This document shows, piece by piece, positions 7,081-14,707 of a DNA stretch of 28,249 bases (its first letter is position 1; every line of letters starts with the position of its first letter). The notes beneath the pieces are model-generated. The model searched no databases, was not told the origin of the DNA, and saw only the letters and a list, made by a program, of their open reading frames with translations. A program made the translations under genes and the position numbers. Source of the DNA: AV133 sp035567015 (lineage in GTDB: Bacteria; Verrucomicrobiota; Verrucomicrobiia; Chthoniobacterales; UBA10450); the NCBI GenBank assembly GCA_035567015.1, contig DATMPQ010000163.1, forward strand, positions 1 through 28,249, given 5' to 3'.

Positions 7081-7553
7081 TTCTTCGTTTTCTTTCCGGC
7101 CTTCTTTGCTTTTGGCTTTTTCTCGACCGTGGTTGTCGATCGTTCATTCGCTTCCGCGGTTTTCGCTTCCTTCTTTTCCTGCTCTCGTTTCGCTTTTCTG
7201 GTCTCACGCGTTTCAATGGGAATCTCGTCTGAGAGAACGATGCGGATGTGACTGGTGCGCTTCAAAATCCGGCTGCCGCTTCCGCGGGCACGCGCCATCA
7301 TCCGTTTCATTGTCGGGCCCTCGCCGACAACCGCTTCCTTCACCACCAGGCCGTCGGCTTTCAGGTTTGCGTTGTTCTCCGCGTTCGCGACCGCGCTTTT
7401 CAAAGTCTTGCCGATGAGAAATGCGGCTTTCTTCGGCGTGAAAGCGAGCACGTCGAGCGCTGCCGAGACCGGCAGACCCTGGATCTCACGCGTGACTTCG
7501 CGCACCTTAAAGGGCGAAATTCGCGCATACTTATATATCGATCTAACTTCCAT
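7077..7553 (-). CDS. rplV: Large ribosomal subunit protein uL22
   Basis: L22 lines the peptide exit tunnel. The family core is clear: ARISPFKVREVTREIQGLP, the FTPKKAAFLIGKTLKSAVAN helix with AENN following, and RMMARARGSGSRILKRTSHI near the tunnel hairpin. The protein is 158 residues. The core ends at about residue 113, and the remaining ~45 residues form a Lys/Ala/Glu-rich low-complexity tail. It follows directly on the coiled-coil gene at 7554, which separates it from its usual neighbour rpsS. Confidence 0.96.
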   Translation of the reverse strand: MEVRSIYKYARISPFKVREVTREIQGLPVSAALDVLAFTPKKAAFLIGKTLKSAVANAENNANLKADGLVVKEAVVGEGPTMKRMMARARGSGSRILKRTSHIRIVLSDEIPIETRETRKAKREQEKKEAKTAEANERSTTTVEKKPKAKKAGKKTKK

Positions 7554-8345
7554 CTACTTTAAACTCACATTTTGCTGCGCATCCACCTGGAGGCGGTCGC
7601 CCACCTCTATTTTCGCTTTTTCAGAGCCCATTTCTTGAATCACCGCGCCGCAAATTTTCTGCCGGACATCGACAACCCGCAGCGTCGCGATCTTCTGGTC
7701 GCCGCGCATCACCCGCAGCGGCATCCCAATCTTCACACCCTGCGTTTCACCAAGGTTACCGACCACGAACGACCACTCATCCTTCACGCTGATCACGCTC
7801 CCGTCCATCAAACCGAGCGGCGCGGAATTCGGCGACACATTTGTCGATCTTGTCGCGAGGGCATTGGCGCCGCGCAATTGCGCTTCGATGTCCAGGCGCG
7901 CCCGCGCATCGCCGCTTTGCGCGGTTTTCAGATAGCGCCACGTGGCTTCGTTCAGCCGCACCATTTGGTCGCGGTACTCCTCACATTCTTTCTGCGCCAG
8001 CCGCAAATCGCTCACCGCGGCCAGGAGACGCTGCTCGAGCTTCGCGCGATCTTTATTCGCTGAAGCCAGACCAAGCGCTTCCATGCGCAATTCCAAATCG
8101 GAATACTTGCGGCGAAACAATTCCGCCTCGGCATTCGATTCCGCCAGGCTGCTCATCAACGTCTTGAACGATTCCTGTTCGATCGACAATTGCTTTCGCA
8201 GCCCTTCGTTCTGCCCGAGCAACGCCGCCGCGTTCACGCTTGGTTCCGCGTTTTCAACCTTGGATTCTGACAAAGAACTATTTCCCTCTGCCGCTAGCCC
8301 GCGAGCCAGTGTTACGCAGCCCAAAACTACAAAAATGATCCTCAC
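7554..8345 (-). CDS. Exported coiled-coil protein of unknown function inserted in the S10 operon
   Basis: I do not recognise a named family. The 263-residue product starts at a GTG that directly abuts the rpsS stop (TAGGTG); AAGGTGG, 8 bases upstream, is a plausible ribosome-binding site. Residues 1-19 look like a Sec signal peptide (hydrophobic IIFVVLGCVTLA, cleavage possible after GLA). Residues ~40-135 are heptad-rich and probably coiled coil. Residues ~178-258 form a compact beta-rich domain (DGSVISVKDEWSFVVGNLGE, then GVKIGMPLRVMRG and VGDRLQV), loosely like the small beta domains of MreC or the FlgT C-terminus; this resemblance is weak. It ends exactly where rplV begins (7553), so it is co-transcribed with ribosomal genes. 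An envelope role is inferred only from the signal peptide. Confidence 0.85.
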   Translation of the reverse strand: MRIIFVVLGCVTLARGLAAEGNSSLSESKVENAEPSVNAAALLGQNEGLRKQLSIEQESFKTLMSSLAESNAEAELFRRKYSDLELRMEALGLASANKDRAKLEQRLLAAVSDLRLAQKECEEYRDQMVRLNEATWRYLKTAQSGDARARLDIEAQLRGANALATRSTNVSPNSAPLGLMDGSVISVKDEWSFVVGNLGETQGVKIGMPLRVMRGDQKIATLRVVDVRQKICGAVIQEMGSEKAKIEVGDRLQVDAQQNVSLK

Positions 8346-8624
8346 CTATTTCGCCACCTTCGCCGTGTGCGAACCGTGTTTTTTAAATATGCGCGTCGGT
8401 GAAAATTCGCCGAGCTTATGACCAACCATGTTTTCGGTAACAAAAACGGAATTGAAAATCTTTCCGTTATGAACCAAAAACGTGTGGCCGACAAAATCCG
8501 GCGTCACCATCGAGCGGCGCGACCAGGTCTTAATCGGTTTTTTCGCGCTCGCGCTGTTCATCTTGTCGATCTTCTCCAGAAGATGCGACTCGACGAAAGG
8601 TCCTCTTTTCAACGATCTTGCCAT
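8346..8624 (-). CDS. rpsS: Small ribosomal subunit protein uS19
   Basis: S19 is a 30S head protein near the A-site finger. The start at 8624 (MARSLKRGPFVESHLLEKI) is the conserved N-terminus; an upstream in-frame Met 20 codons away would read through intergenic repeat sequence and is rejected. The protein is 92 residues and normal in size, with the signatures IKTWSRRSMVTPDFVGHTF and GHKLGEFSPTRIFKKH. The stop is followed without spacing by the GTG of the coiled-coil gene. Confidence 0.97.
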   Translation of the reverse strand: MARSLKRGPFVESHLLEKIDKMNSASAKKPIKTWSRRSMVTPDFVGHTFLVHNGKIFNSVFVTENMVGHKLGEFSPTRIFKKHGSHTAKVAK

Positions 8625-8633
8625 AAATTTCAA

Positions 8634-8703
8634 GTGATTTGTGATCCGTGAATCGTCAATCGAAACAGCACATGATCCGATCACTAATCATGGATCACGA
8701 TTC
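8634..8703. repeat. Degenerate 7-bp-period array, foldback (rpsS-rplB spacer)
   Basis: Reading in steps of seven from 8634 gives related words such as gtgattt, gtgatcc, gtgaatc and gtcaatc. The second half (from about 8683: actaatc, atggatc, acgattc) is the inverse complement of the same word family. A 10-bp inverted repeat (cgtgaatcgt at 8647-8656 with acgattcacg at 8697-8706) lets the region fold. It fills most of the 93-bp spacer between rplB and rpsS. No gene is present. Confidence 0.65.
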
Positions 8704-8717
8704 ACGTTTTCAAAATA

Positions 8718-9566
8718 TCACGCCCTCTTTTTCGACTTTCTCCTTTCCAAAATAAAACGATCGCTCGGTTTGTGCTTACTGCGCGTCTTGAACCCTTTCG
8801 CGAGTTGCCCCCACGGACTTACCGGGTGATGCCGGCCACCGCCGCCTTTCGATTTGCCCTGGCCCCCGCCCATCGGATGATCGATCGGATTCATGGCCAT
8901 ACCGCGCACATGCGGACGTCGCCCACGCCAACGCGTGCGTCCCGCTTTCCCGCTCGACACATTCATATGATCGACATTTCCAACCTGACCGACCGTCGCG
9001 TAAGCGTTTTCGTGAATGCGGCGAATTTCGCCTGAAGGCATTTTCACAAGCGCGTAACCGCCTTCGAGATTGTTTAGAGTCGCTTGCTGACCGGCGCTGC
9101 GCGCAATCTGTCCGCCGCGGCCGGGCGTTAGCTCGATGTTGTGAATGTTCGCGCCGAGCGGAATGGCGCGCAGCGGTAACGCATTCCCTAAATCGGGCGC
9201 TACGTCGTCGCCGGCGGCGACTTTCGATCCAACGCGCAGACCGTCCGGTGCGAGAATATAACTAAACTCGCCGTCCGCATATTTAATAAGAGCAATGCGG
9301 GCGGAGCGGTTCGGATCGTACTCAATCCCGATCACCTCCGCGGCGACGCCGCGTTTGCGCCGTTTGAAATCGACCCTGCGATATTTTTGTTTGTGGCCGC
9401 CGCCAATGTGACGCGAAGTCAACCGGCCGTAATGATTGCGGCCGCCCGTCTTCTTTTTCGGTTCGACGAGACGTTTCGCCGGCTTCCACTTCGTGATTTC
9501 CTCGAAAGCGGGAAGCGATTTGAACCGAAGAACCGGTGTGAGGGGGCGATAATTCTTGAGCGCCAT
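8718..9566 (-). CDS. rplB: Large ribosomal subunit protein uL2
   Basis: L2 is a core 50S protein needed for subunit association and peptidyl-transferase centre assembly. The start at 9566 (MALKNYRPLTPVLRF) is the family N-terminus; the frame is open 25 codons further, but that part is translated repeat array. The protein is 282 residues. Conserved blocks include GGRNHYGRLTSRHIGGGHKQ, the IAL/YIL beta core, and the C-terminal histidine-bearing motif NPIDHPMGGGQGKSKGG with SPWGQLAKGFKTR. The common GGGEGR variant is GGGQGK here. Confidence 0.97.
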   Translation of the reverse strand: MALKNYRPLTPVLRFKSLPAFEEITKWKPAKRLVEPKKKTGGRNHYGRLTSRHIGGGHKQKYRRVDFKRRKRGVAAEVIGIEYDPNRSARIALIKYADGEFSYILAPDGLRVGSKVAAGDDVAPDLGNALPLRAIPLGANIHNIELTPGRGGQIARSAGQQATLNNLEGGYALVKMPSGEIRRIHENAYATVGQVGNVDHMNVSSGKAGRTRWRGRRPHVRGMAMNPIDHPMGGGQGKSKGGGGRHHPVSPWGQLAKGFKTRSKHKPSDRFILERRKSKKRA

Positions 9567-9572
9567 AAAACT

Positions 9573-9652
9573 TATGCAGCAAATGCGCAATGGCGGAAGG
9601 GAGGAATGGAGGAAGAATCCACCACTCCATGACTCCAACACTCCATCACTCC
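9573..9652. repeat. Degenerate 8-bp-period array, foldback (rplB-rplW spacer)
   Basis: Ten consecutive 8-bp words fit one register from 9573 to 9652. They drift stepwise: tatgcagc and aaatgcgc at one end, aatggcgg, aagggagg and aatggagg in the middle, and atgactcc, aacactcc and atcactcc at the other end. The purine-rich middle words are roughly complementary to the ctcc words, so the array can fold back on itself. It occupies almost all of the 97-bp spacer and contains no credible gene. Confidence 0.7.
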
Positions 9653-9663
9653 AGGTTCCGTGT

Positions 9664-9948
9664 TCATACCAAATCGATCCTTTCGCCTTCCGCGAGAGTC
9701 ACGATCGCTTTTTTCCAATGCACCTTGCGCCCGTAATCGGCGCGGCGTTCGCGCTTTTTTTTTCCGGCGTAATTGCAGGTGTTGACATCGACAACTCTCT
9801 TTTGGAACAAGCGCTCGATCGCGTTCTTGATCTGAATCTTGTTCGCGCGTGGACTGACGCGAAAAACGTACTTGTTCAGCTTCTCGCTCAGCAGGGTCGA
9901 TTTTTCCGTCAATGATGCGGTTTGGATAATGTCGTATGGCTCGTTCAT
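9664..9948 (-). CDS. rplW: Large ribosomal subunit protein uL23
   Basis: L23 sits at the tunnel exit and is the docking site for trigger factor and SRP. The 94-residue protein has the family pattern: TASLTEKSTLLSEKLNKYVF, then SPRANKIQIKNAIERLFQKR and VVDVNTCNYAGKKKRERRAD. It follows rplD by a single base and is separated from rplB by the 8-bp-period repeat array. Confidence 0.96.
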   Translation of the reverse strand: MNEPYDIIQTASLTEKSTLLSEKLNKYVFRVSPRANKIQIKNAIERLFQKRVVDVNTCNYAGKKKRERRADYGRKVHWKKAIVTLAEGERIDLV

Positions 9949-9949
9949 T

Positions 9950-10585
9950 TTATCGCGCCGTAACCTTCGGCGAAGGCGGACGGATCCTTTCCCCGAGGCG
10001 TTCGAGCGCCTTGTGCGTGACTAGAATTTTCTCGAACGCGAGTAATTGTTCCGTGTTTACATCAGAAGCCGTCGCGAGCCGCACCGGCTTCACGTTGCGC
10101 GCTGCCTTGAGGGTTGTCTCGTCAAACGCGTCCGAGATCAGCAAAACCTTCCCCGCCTCCGCTTGCTTCTTCAGTAATGCCACGAACGATTTCGTTTTGA
10201 GTTCCGGCACGACGAACTGGTCGATGGTCAGTACATCGCCCGCGGTGATTCGCTCGCTCAATGCTTTTTGAAAAGCCAGTCGCCGTACGCTTTTCGAAAC
10301 CTTCTTGGAATAATCGCGCGGCTTTGGTCCGAACACGACGCCGCCACCCCGCCAAATCGGCGACGATTTGTAACCGGCGCGGGCGCGACCGGTTCCTTTT
10401 TGCCGCCACGGTTTCGCGCCCGATAAATCTACGTCCGCTTTGGTTTTCGCGTTCGCTGTTCCGGAACGACGGGCGGCGCGCATCGCAACCACAACATCGT
10501 TCACGGCTTGCGTCCCGCGGCCGCCCTCAATCAGGTCGATCTTCGCTTCCTTCGCGGCGGCTTTGGTTAAAACTTTTGCGCTCAT
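9950..10585 (-). CDS. rplD: Large ribosomal subunit protein uL4
   Basis: L4 reaches into the exit tunnel, and in E. coli it autoregulates the S10 operon; no evidence for that regulation is visible here. The 211-residue protein contains the tunnel-loop signature PWRQKGTGRARAGYKSSPIW with GGGVVFGPKPRDYSKKV after it. The Rossmann-like C-terminal half (VLLISDAFDETTLKAARNV) is also visible. It overlaps rplC by 4 bp and abuts rplW. Confidence 0.97.
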   Translation of the reverse strand: MSAKVLTKAAAKEAKIDLIEGGRGTQAVNDVVVAMRAARRSGTANAKTKADVDLSGAKPWRQKGTGRARAGYKSSPIWRGGGVVFGPKPRDYSKKVSKSVRRLAFQKALSERITAGDVLTIDQFVVPELKTKSFVALLKKQAEAGKVLLISDAFDETTLKAARNVKPVRLATASDVNTEQLLAFEKILVTHKALERLGERIRPPSPKVTAR

Positions 10586-11238
10586 TTCTTAACCCCGAAT
10601 GTTTTCGGGGCTGCTTTCTTGAGCGCGGGACGCACCATAACATAGCTTCCGTTCGAGCCCGGCACTGCGCCGCTCACCAAAATTATTTTCTCCACTTCGC
10701 GCACCTGCATGACCTGAAGATTTTGCACGGTCACGCGCTCATCGCCGAGGTGACCAGGCATGCCCATGTTTTTCCAAATGCGGCCCGGCGTAGAACGATT
10801 GCCGATTGCGCCGTTGCGCCGATGCGTCTTCGAGCCGTGCGCTGCGCCTTGACCGTGGAAGTTGTGCTTTTTCATTACGCCCTGGAAACCTTTGCCTTTC
10901 GAGCGCCCCGTAACATCGACATAATCGCCCGCCTGAAATTGTGCGACGCTTAAATTGATCTCGCCCTCCGGCGCATCGAGATTGAGTCTGAACTCGCGTA
11001 CGAATTTCTTTGGCTCTGCTCCGGCTTTCTTGAATTCCCCCAGAAGCTGTTTCGTCACACGCGATTCCTTTTGCGTGCCGAACCCAACTTGCACGGCCGA
11101 ATAGCCGTTGTTCTCCGCTGTCAAGCGGCGCAGCAAAACGTTATCGCCCGCCGCGATCACGGTCACTGGATGCAGCCGGCCATTGGCGTCGTAGACGCTG
11201 GTCATGCCGATTTTCTGTCCAATTAACCCGATGCTCAT
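10582..11238 (-). CDS. rplC: Large ribosomal subunit protein uL3
   Basis: L3 is an early 50S assembly protein that approaches the peptidyl-transferase centre. At 218 residues the length is typical. Signatures include SIGLIGQKIGMTSVYD at the N-terminus, VTGRSKGKGFQGVMKKHNF, the methylation-site region HGQGAAHGSKTHRRNGAIG, and STPGRIWKNMGMPGHLGDER. It follows rpsJ by a 28-bp spacer and overlaps rplD by 4 bp. Confidence 0.97.
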   Translation of the reverse strand: MSIGLIGQKIGMTSVYDANGRLHPVTVIAAGDNVLLRRLTAENNGYSAVQVGFGTQKESRVTKQLLGEFKKAGAEPKKFVREFRLNLDAPEGEINLSVAQFQAGDYVDVTGRSKGKGFQGVMKKHNFHGQGAAHGSKTHRRNGAIGNRSTPGRIWKNMGMPGHLGDERVTVQNLQVMQVREVEKIILVSGAVPGSNGSYVMVRPALKKAAPKTFGVKK

Positions 11239-11266
11239 GTTGGCGATGTGGCAAAATTCTCAAGCG

Positions 11267-11578
11267 CTAAATCTTAATCGTAATATCGACGCCCGCAGGT
11301 AAATTTAACTTCTTCAGCTCATCCACCGTTTTGGCGGTCGGCTCGATGATGTCAAGCAGACGCTTGTGGGTGCGAATTTCAAATTGGTCCATCGATTTCT
11401 TATCGACGTGCGGCGAGCGGTTCACCGTGAACTTCTCGATCAACGTCGGCAGAGGAATCGGCCCGGCCACGCGCGCGCCAGTACGTTTCGCCGTCTTGAC
11501 GATCTCGACGGCCGATTGGTCGAGCATGCGATGATCGAACGCTTTTAAGCGAATGCGAATGCGCTGGCCGTTTGTCAT
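11267..11578 (-). CDS. rpsJ: Small ribosomal subunit protein uS10 (NusE)
   Basis: S10 is a 30S head protein and, as NusE, a transcription antitermination factor. The 103-residue sequence has the hallmark blocks RIRIRLKAFDHRMLDQS, GPIPLPTLIEKFTVNRSPHV and KKSMDQFEIRTHKRLLDI. Its ATG overlaps the fusA stop by 4 bp. This joins the str and S10 operons with no space for tuf, which lies between fusA and rpsJ in many bacteria. Confidence 0.97.
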   Translation of the reverse strand: MTNGQRIRIRLKAFDHRMLDQSAVEIVKTAKRTGARVAGPIPLPTLIEKFTVNRSPHVDKKSMDQFEIRTHKRLLDIIEPTAKTVDELKKLNLPAGVDITIKI

Positions 11579-13752
11579 TTCGTCTCCTTTTGATCGAGAA
11601 TCGCTGCGACCAGGTTCTGCGGCACGGGTTGGAAATGCGACGGCTCCATCGAGTAACTCGACCGGCCTTTCGAGAGCGAGCGGATTGCGGTCGCGTAACC
11701 GAACAATTCGGCGAGCGGAACTTCCGCGTGAATAATCGCAAGATGACCTCGGGTCTCGATGCTGTTAATGCTGCCACGACGACGACTCAGGTCGCCGCAA
11801 ATGTCGCCCTGAGATTCTTCCGGCGTGATGTTTTCCACCTTCATGATCGGCTCGAGCAAAATCGGTTTGCCCTGTTTGAAGCCGTCTTTCATCGCAAAGA
11901 TCGCCGCCAGCTTGAACGCGAGCTCGTTCGAATCGACTTCGTGGAACGAGCCGTAAACGATGTCCACCTCAACATCGACAACCGGGTAGCCGCCGAGCAC
12001 GCCGTTGAGAATTGCTTCGTCGATCCCCTTTTTGACTGCCGGGATGTATTCGCGCGGAATAACGCCGCCGACGATTTTGTTTTCGACCACCAGACCTGTG
12101 CTGCGAGCGCCAGGACGCAGGTCGACTTCAACGTGACCGTACTGACCACGACCGCCTGACTGCTTGATCAACTTCCCGACGCCGTGCGCGTTGCCGGTAA
12201 TTGTTTCGCGATAAGCGATCTGCGGTTTTCCTGCATTCGCGTCCACTTTGAACTCACGGAACATGCGATCGCGAATAATTTCGAGATGCAGCTCGCCCAT
12301 GCCGGCGATGATCGTCTGGCCGGTATCTTCGTGGGTATAAACGCGGAACGTGGGATCTTCTTCTGCCAGGCGTTGCAACGCGATGGCCATTTTTTCCTGG
12401 TCCAGTTTTGTCTTCGGTTCGATCGCCATTGAAATGACGGGATCAGGAAACGTCGGCGGCTCGAGCAGGATGGGATGGTCTTCGTCGCAAAGAGTATCGC
12501 CCGTCGTGATGTTCTTGATTCCGACGATGGCCGCGATGTCGCCCGAGTAACAAGTGTCGATGTCTTCGCGCTTGTCCGCTTGGATTTGAATCAAGCGCGA
12601 AATGCGTTCGCGCTTGTTGGTGCGCGGATTGTAAACGGTGTCGCCTTTGGAAAGCGTGCCGGAATAAACTCGGAAGAAAACAAGTTTGCCGACAAATGGA
12701 TCGCTCCAAAGCTTGAAAGCAAGCGAACAAAACGGCGCGTTGTCATCCGTCGGCGCCTCCATCGGCTCGTGCGAGTCGGGATCCATGCCCTTGGCCGGCG
12801 GAATGTCGAGCGGACTCGGCAGATAATCGACCACGGCATCGACCAGATACTGCACGCCTTTATTCTTGAGTGCCGTACCGCCAACGACGGGCACAAACTT
12901 GTTCGCAATCGTTTGACGACGAATGCCCGCTTTCAACAGCTCCGGTGTAACCGGTTTTTCTTCGAGAACAGTCCCCGCAACTTCGTCGTCGAGATTTGAA
13001 ATTTGCTCGACCAGATCGTGATAAGCCTTGTCGACAAGATCGACATATTCCTTTGGAACGTCGGCAAGTTCATACGTCGATCCGAGCTGATCGCTGTCGG
13101 AATAAATGACCGCTTTCTTATTAATAACGTCGAGCTGGCCTTTGAACTGATCTTCTTTGCCGAGCGGAAGCAAAACCGGCCACGCGTTGGCGCCGAGTTT
13201 CTTGCGCATGCTGTCGATCGACATCTTAAAGTCCGCCCCGACGCGGTCCATTTTGTTGATAAACGCAATGCACGGCACATTGTATTTCGTCGCCTGTCGC
13301 CAGACGGTCTCCGATTGTGGCTGCACCCCAGCCACCGCGTCGAACACTGCGATCGCGCCGTCGAGCACGCGAAGGGAACGCTCCACCTCCGCGGTAAAAT
13401 CGACGTGGCCGGGTGTGTCGATGATGTTAATGCGCTGCTTGATTCCTTCGAAAATCTTGTAAACGCCGGGCTCCTGACGCTGGGTCCACGCGCAAGTCGT
13501 TGCCGCCGAAGTGATCGTAATGCCACGTTCACGCTCCTGCTCCATCCAGTCGGTCACCGTCGTGCCTTCATGCACTTCACCGATTTTGTGGATCATGCCG
13601 GTGTAAAACAGAATGCGCTCGGTAAGTGTCGTCTTGCCGGCGTCGATGTGCGCGGCGATCCCGATGTTGCGCGTGCGCTCGAGCGGGAACTTCCGATTAG
13701 GCGAATTTGGATTCTTCGCCGCGGTTTGTTTTTGTTCAAGCGTCGCGGGCAT
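11575..13752 (-). CDS. fusA: Elongation factor G
   Basis: EF-G is the GTPase that drives translocation and, with RRF, ribosome recycling. At 725 residues it is slightly long. The GTPase motifs are intact: P-loop AHIDAGKT at 34-41, switch I RGITITSAA at about 76-83, DTPGH at 112-116 and NKMD at 166-169. A short insertion lies between G2 and G3 (about residues 91-105), and a lysine/asparagine-rich N-terminus of about 25 residues precedes the fold. Domains II-V follow, with GRGQYGHVEVDLRPG in domain IV. It lies 6 bp after rpsG and overlaps rpsJ by 4 bp. Confidence 0.98.
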   Translation of the reverse strand: MPATLEQKQTAAKNPNSPNRKFPLERTRNIGIAAHIDAGKTTLTERILFYTGMIHKIGEVHEGTTVTDWMEQERERGITITSAATTCAWTQRQEPGVYKIFEGIKQRINIIDTPGHVDFTAEVERSLRVLDGAIAVFDAVAGVQPQSETVWRQATKYNVPCIAFINKMDRVGADFKMSIDSMRKKLGANAWPVLLPLGKEDQFKGQLDVINKKAVIYSDSDQLGSTYELADVPKEYVDLVDKAYHDLVEQISNLDDEVAGTVLEEKPVTPELLKAGIRRQTIANKFVPVVGGTALKNKGVQYLVDAVVDYLPSPLDIPPAKGMDPDSHEPMEAPTDDNAPFCSLAFKLWSDPFVGKLVFFRVYSGTLSKGDTVYNPRTNKRERISRLIQIQADKREDIDTCYSGDIAAIVGIKNITTGDTLCDEDHPILLEPPTFPDPVISMAIEPKTKLDQEKMAIALQRLAEEDPTFRVYTHEDTGQTIIAGMGELHLEIIRDRMFREFKVDANAGKPQIAYRETITGNAHGVGKLIKQSGGRGQYGHVEVDLRPGARSTGLVVENKIVGGVIPREYIPAVKKGIDEAILNGVLGGYPVVDVEVDIVYGSFHEVDSNELAFKLAAIFAMKDGFKQGKPILLEPIMKVENITPEESQGDICGDLSRRRGSINSIETRGHLAIIHAEVPLAELFGYATAIRSLSKGRSSYSMEPSHFQPVPQNLVAAILDQKETK

Positions 13753-13758
13753 AATTCG

Positions 13759-14232
13759 TTACCACCGGAAATGCGCAAACGCGCGATTCGCTTGCGCCAT
13801 TTTGTGCGTGTCTTCGCGCTTCTTGATCGCGTTGCCCTGCCCGGTCGCTGCGTCTTTGATTTCCTGCGCGAGCGCGTTGGCCATCGGCGTGCCGCGCCGC
13901 TTGTCCGCGTATTGAACGATCCAGCGCATGGCGAGCGAGATCTGCCGTCCGGGCGCCACTTCCATCGGGACTTGATAAGTCGCGCCGCCCACGCGCCGAG
14001 ACTTCACCTCGAGTCGCGGCCGAACGTTTTCCAGCGCCTTGTTTAAAATTTCGAGCGGATCAACCGAATCGGAACCTTCCCGCGATTTGTCAATCGCAGT
14101 GTAAACGATCCGTTCGGCGAGCGATTTCTTCCCGCGCTTCATCACGGTGGAAATAAGGCGCGCCACCGCCAGACTTCCGTAACGGGAATCGACGTGCTCC
14201 TCTTTTTTGTAAACTTTCCGCCGTCGAGACAT
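13759..14232 (-). CDS. rpsG: Small ribosomal subunit protein uS7
   Basis: S7 nucleates assembly of the 30S head, and in E. coli it represses the str operon. The 157-residue protein has the expected helical core (DSRYGSLAVARLISTVMKRG, then VDPLEILNKALENVRPRLEV), the beta-ribbon region (KSRRVGGATYQVPMEV) and the C-terminal ANRAFAHFRW. It sits between rpsL (25-bp spacer) and fusA (6-bp spacer). Confidence 0.97.
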   Translation of the reverse strand: MSRRRKVYKKEEHVDSRYGSLAVARLISTVMKRGKKSLAERIVYTAIDKSREGSDSVDPLEILNKALENVRPRLEVKSRRVGGATYQVPMEVAPGRQISLAMRWIVQYADKRRGTPMANALAQEIKDAATGQGNAIKKREDTHKMAQANRAFAHFRW

Positions 14233-14257
14233 TTTCGCTTTTTGTACTTATTCTAAA

Positions 14258-14707
14258 TTACGCTTTCTTTGCCGCGCTTTCCTTGGGCGCGGACTCCTTC
14301 GCCGCACCGCCTTTGGGCGCAGCTTCACCACCGCCTGCTCTCGGCCGTTTCGCCCCGTACTTCGATCGGCTGCGACGGCGGCCATCCACTCCTAACGAGT
14401 CGAGCGTCCCGCGCACGATGTGGTAACGCACGCCCGGCAAATCTTTAACCCGACCGCCACGTACGAGCACAATCGAGTGCTCCTGCAAGTTGTGCCCTTC
14501 GCCCGGTATGTAGGCAATCACTTCCTGGCCGTTCGTCAACCGCACCTTTGCTACTTTGCGCAAGGCAGAATTCGGCTTCTTCGGCGTCCGCGTCATTACT
14601 TGCACACACACACCGCGCCGTTGCGGACAATTTGTCAGCGCCGGTGACTTGGATTTCACCGACACCTTGCGCCGTCCTTTCCGAATCAGCTGATTGATCG
14701 TTGGCAT
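14258..14707 (-). CDS. rpsL: Small ribosomal subunit protein uS12
   Basis: S12 is the decoding-centre protein of the 30S subunit. The PTINQLIRKGRRK start, TPKKPNSALRKVAKVRLTNG and PGEGHNLQEHSIVLVRGGRV are intact. The lysines at residues 43-44 and 88 are the standard streptomycin-sensitive residues, and D89 is the site commonly methylthiolated. The core ends near residue 125, and a further ~25-residue Ala/Lys/Glu/Gly-rich tail follows, giving 149 residues. AAGGA lies just upstream of the ATG. It is the first gene of the superoperon. Confidence 0.98.
   Translation of the reverse strand: MPTINQLIRKGRRKVSVKSKSPALTNCPQRRGVCVQVMTRTPKKPNSALRKVAKVRLTNGQEVIAYIPGEGHNLQEHSIVLVRGGRVKDLPGVRYHIVRGTLDSLGVDGRRRSRSKYGAKRPRAGGGEAAPKGGAAKESAPKESAAKKA

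Noticed and set aside
7554..8345. Lipoprotein signal (VLGC) in the coiled-coil protein
   Set aside because: The residues before the cysteine and the very short hydrophobic stretch do not fit a standard lipobox; an ordinary Sec signal peptide is more likely.
8625..8684. N-terminal extension of rpsS upstream of 8624
   Set aside because: The extra 20 codons are translated heptamer-array sequence; S19 conservation starts at MARSLKRG.
9567..9641. N-terminal extension of rplB upstream of 9566
   Set aside because: The extra 25 codons are translated octamer-array sequence; the conserved L2 N-terminus starts at 9566.
13003..14046. A 347-codon plus-strand open frame opposite fusA and rpsG
   Set aside because: It is the antisense shadow of two certain genes; its composition is Arg/His-rich as expected from reading the GC-rich complementary strand, and no family is recognisable.
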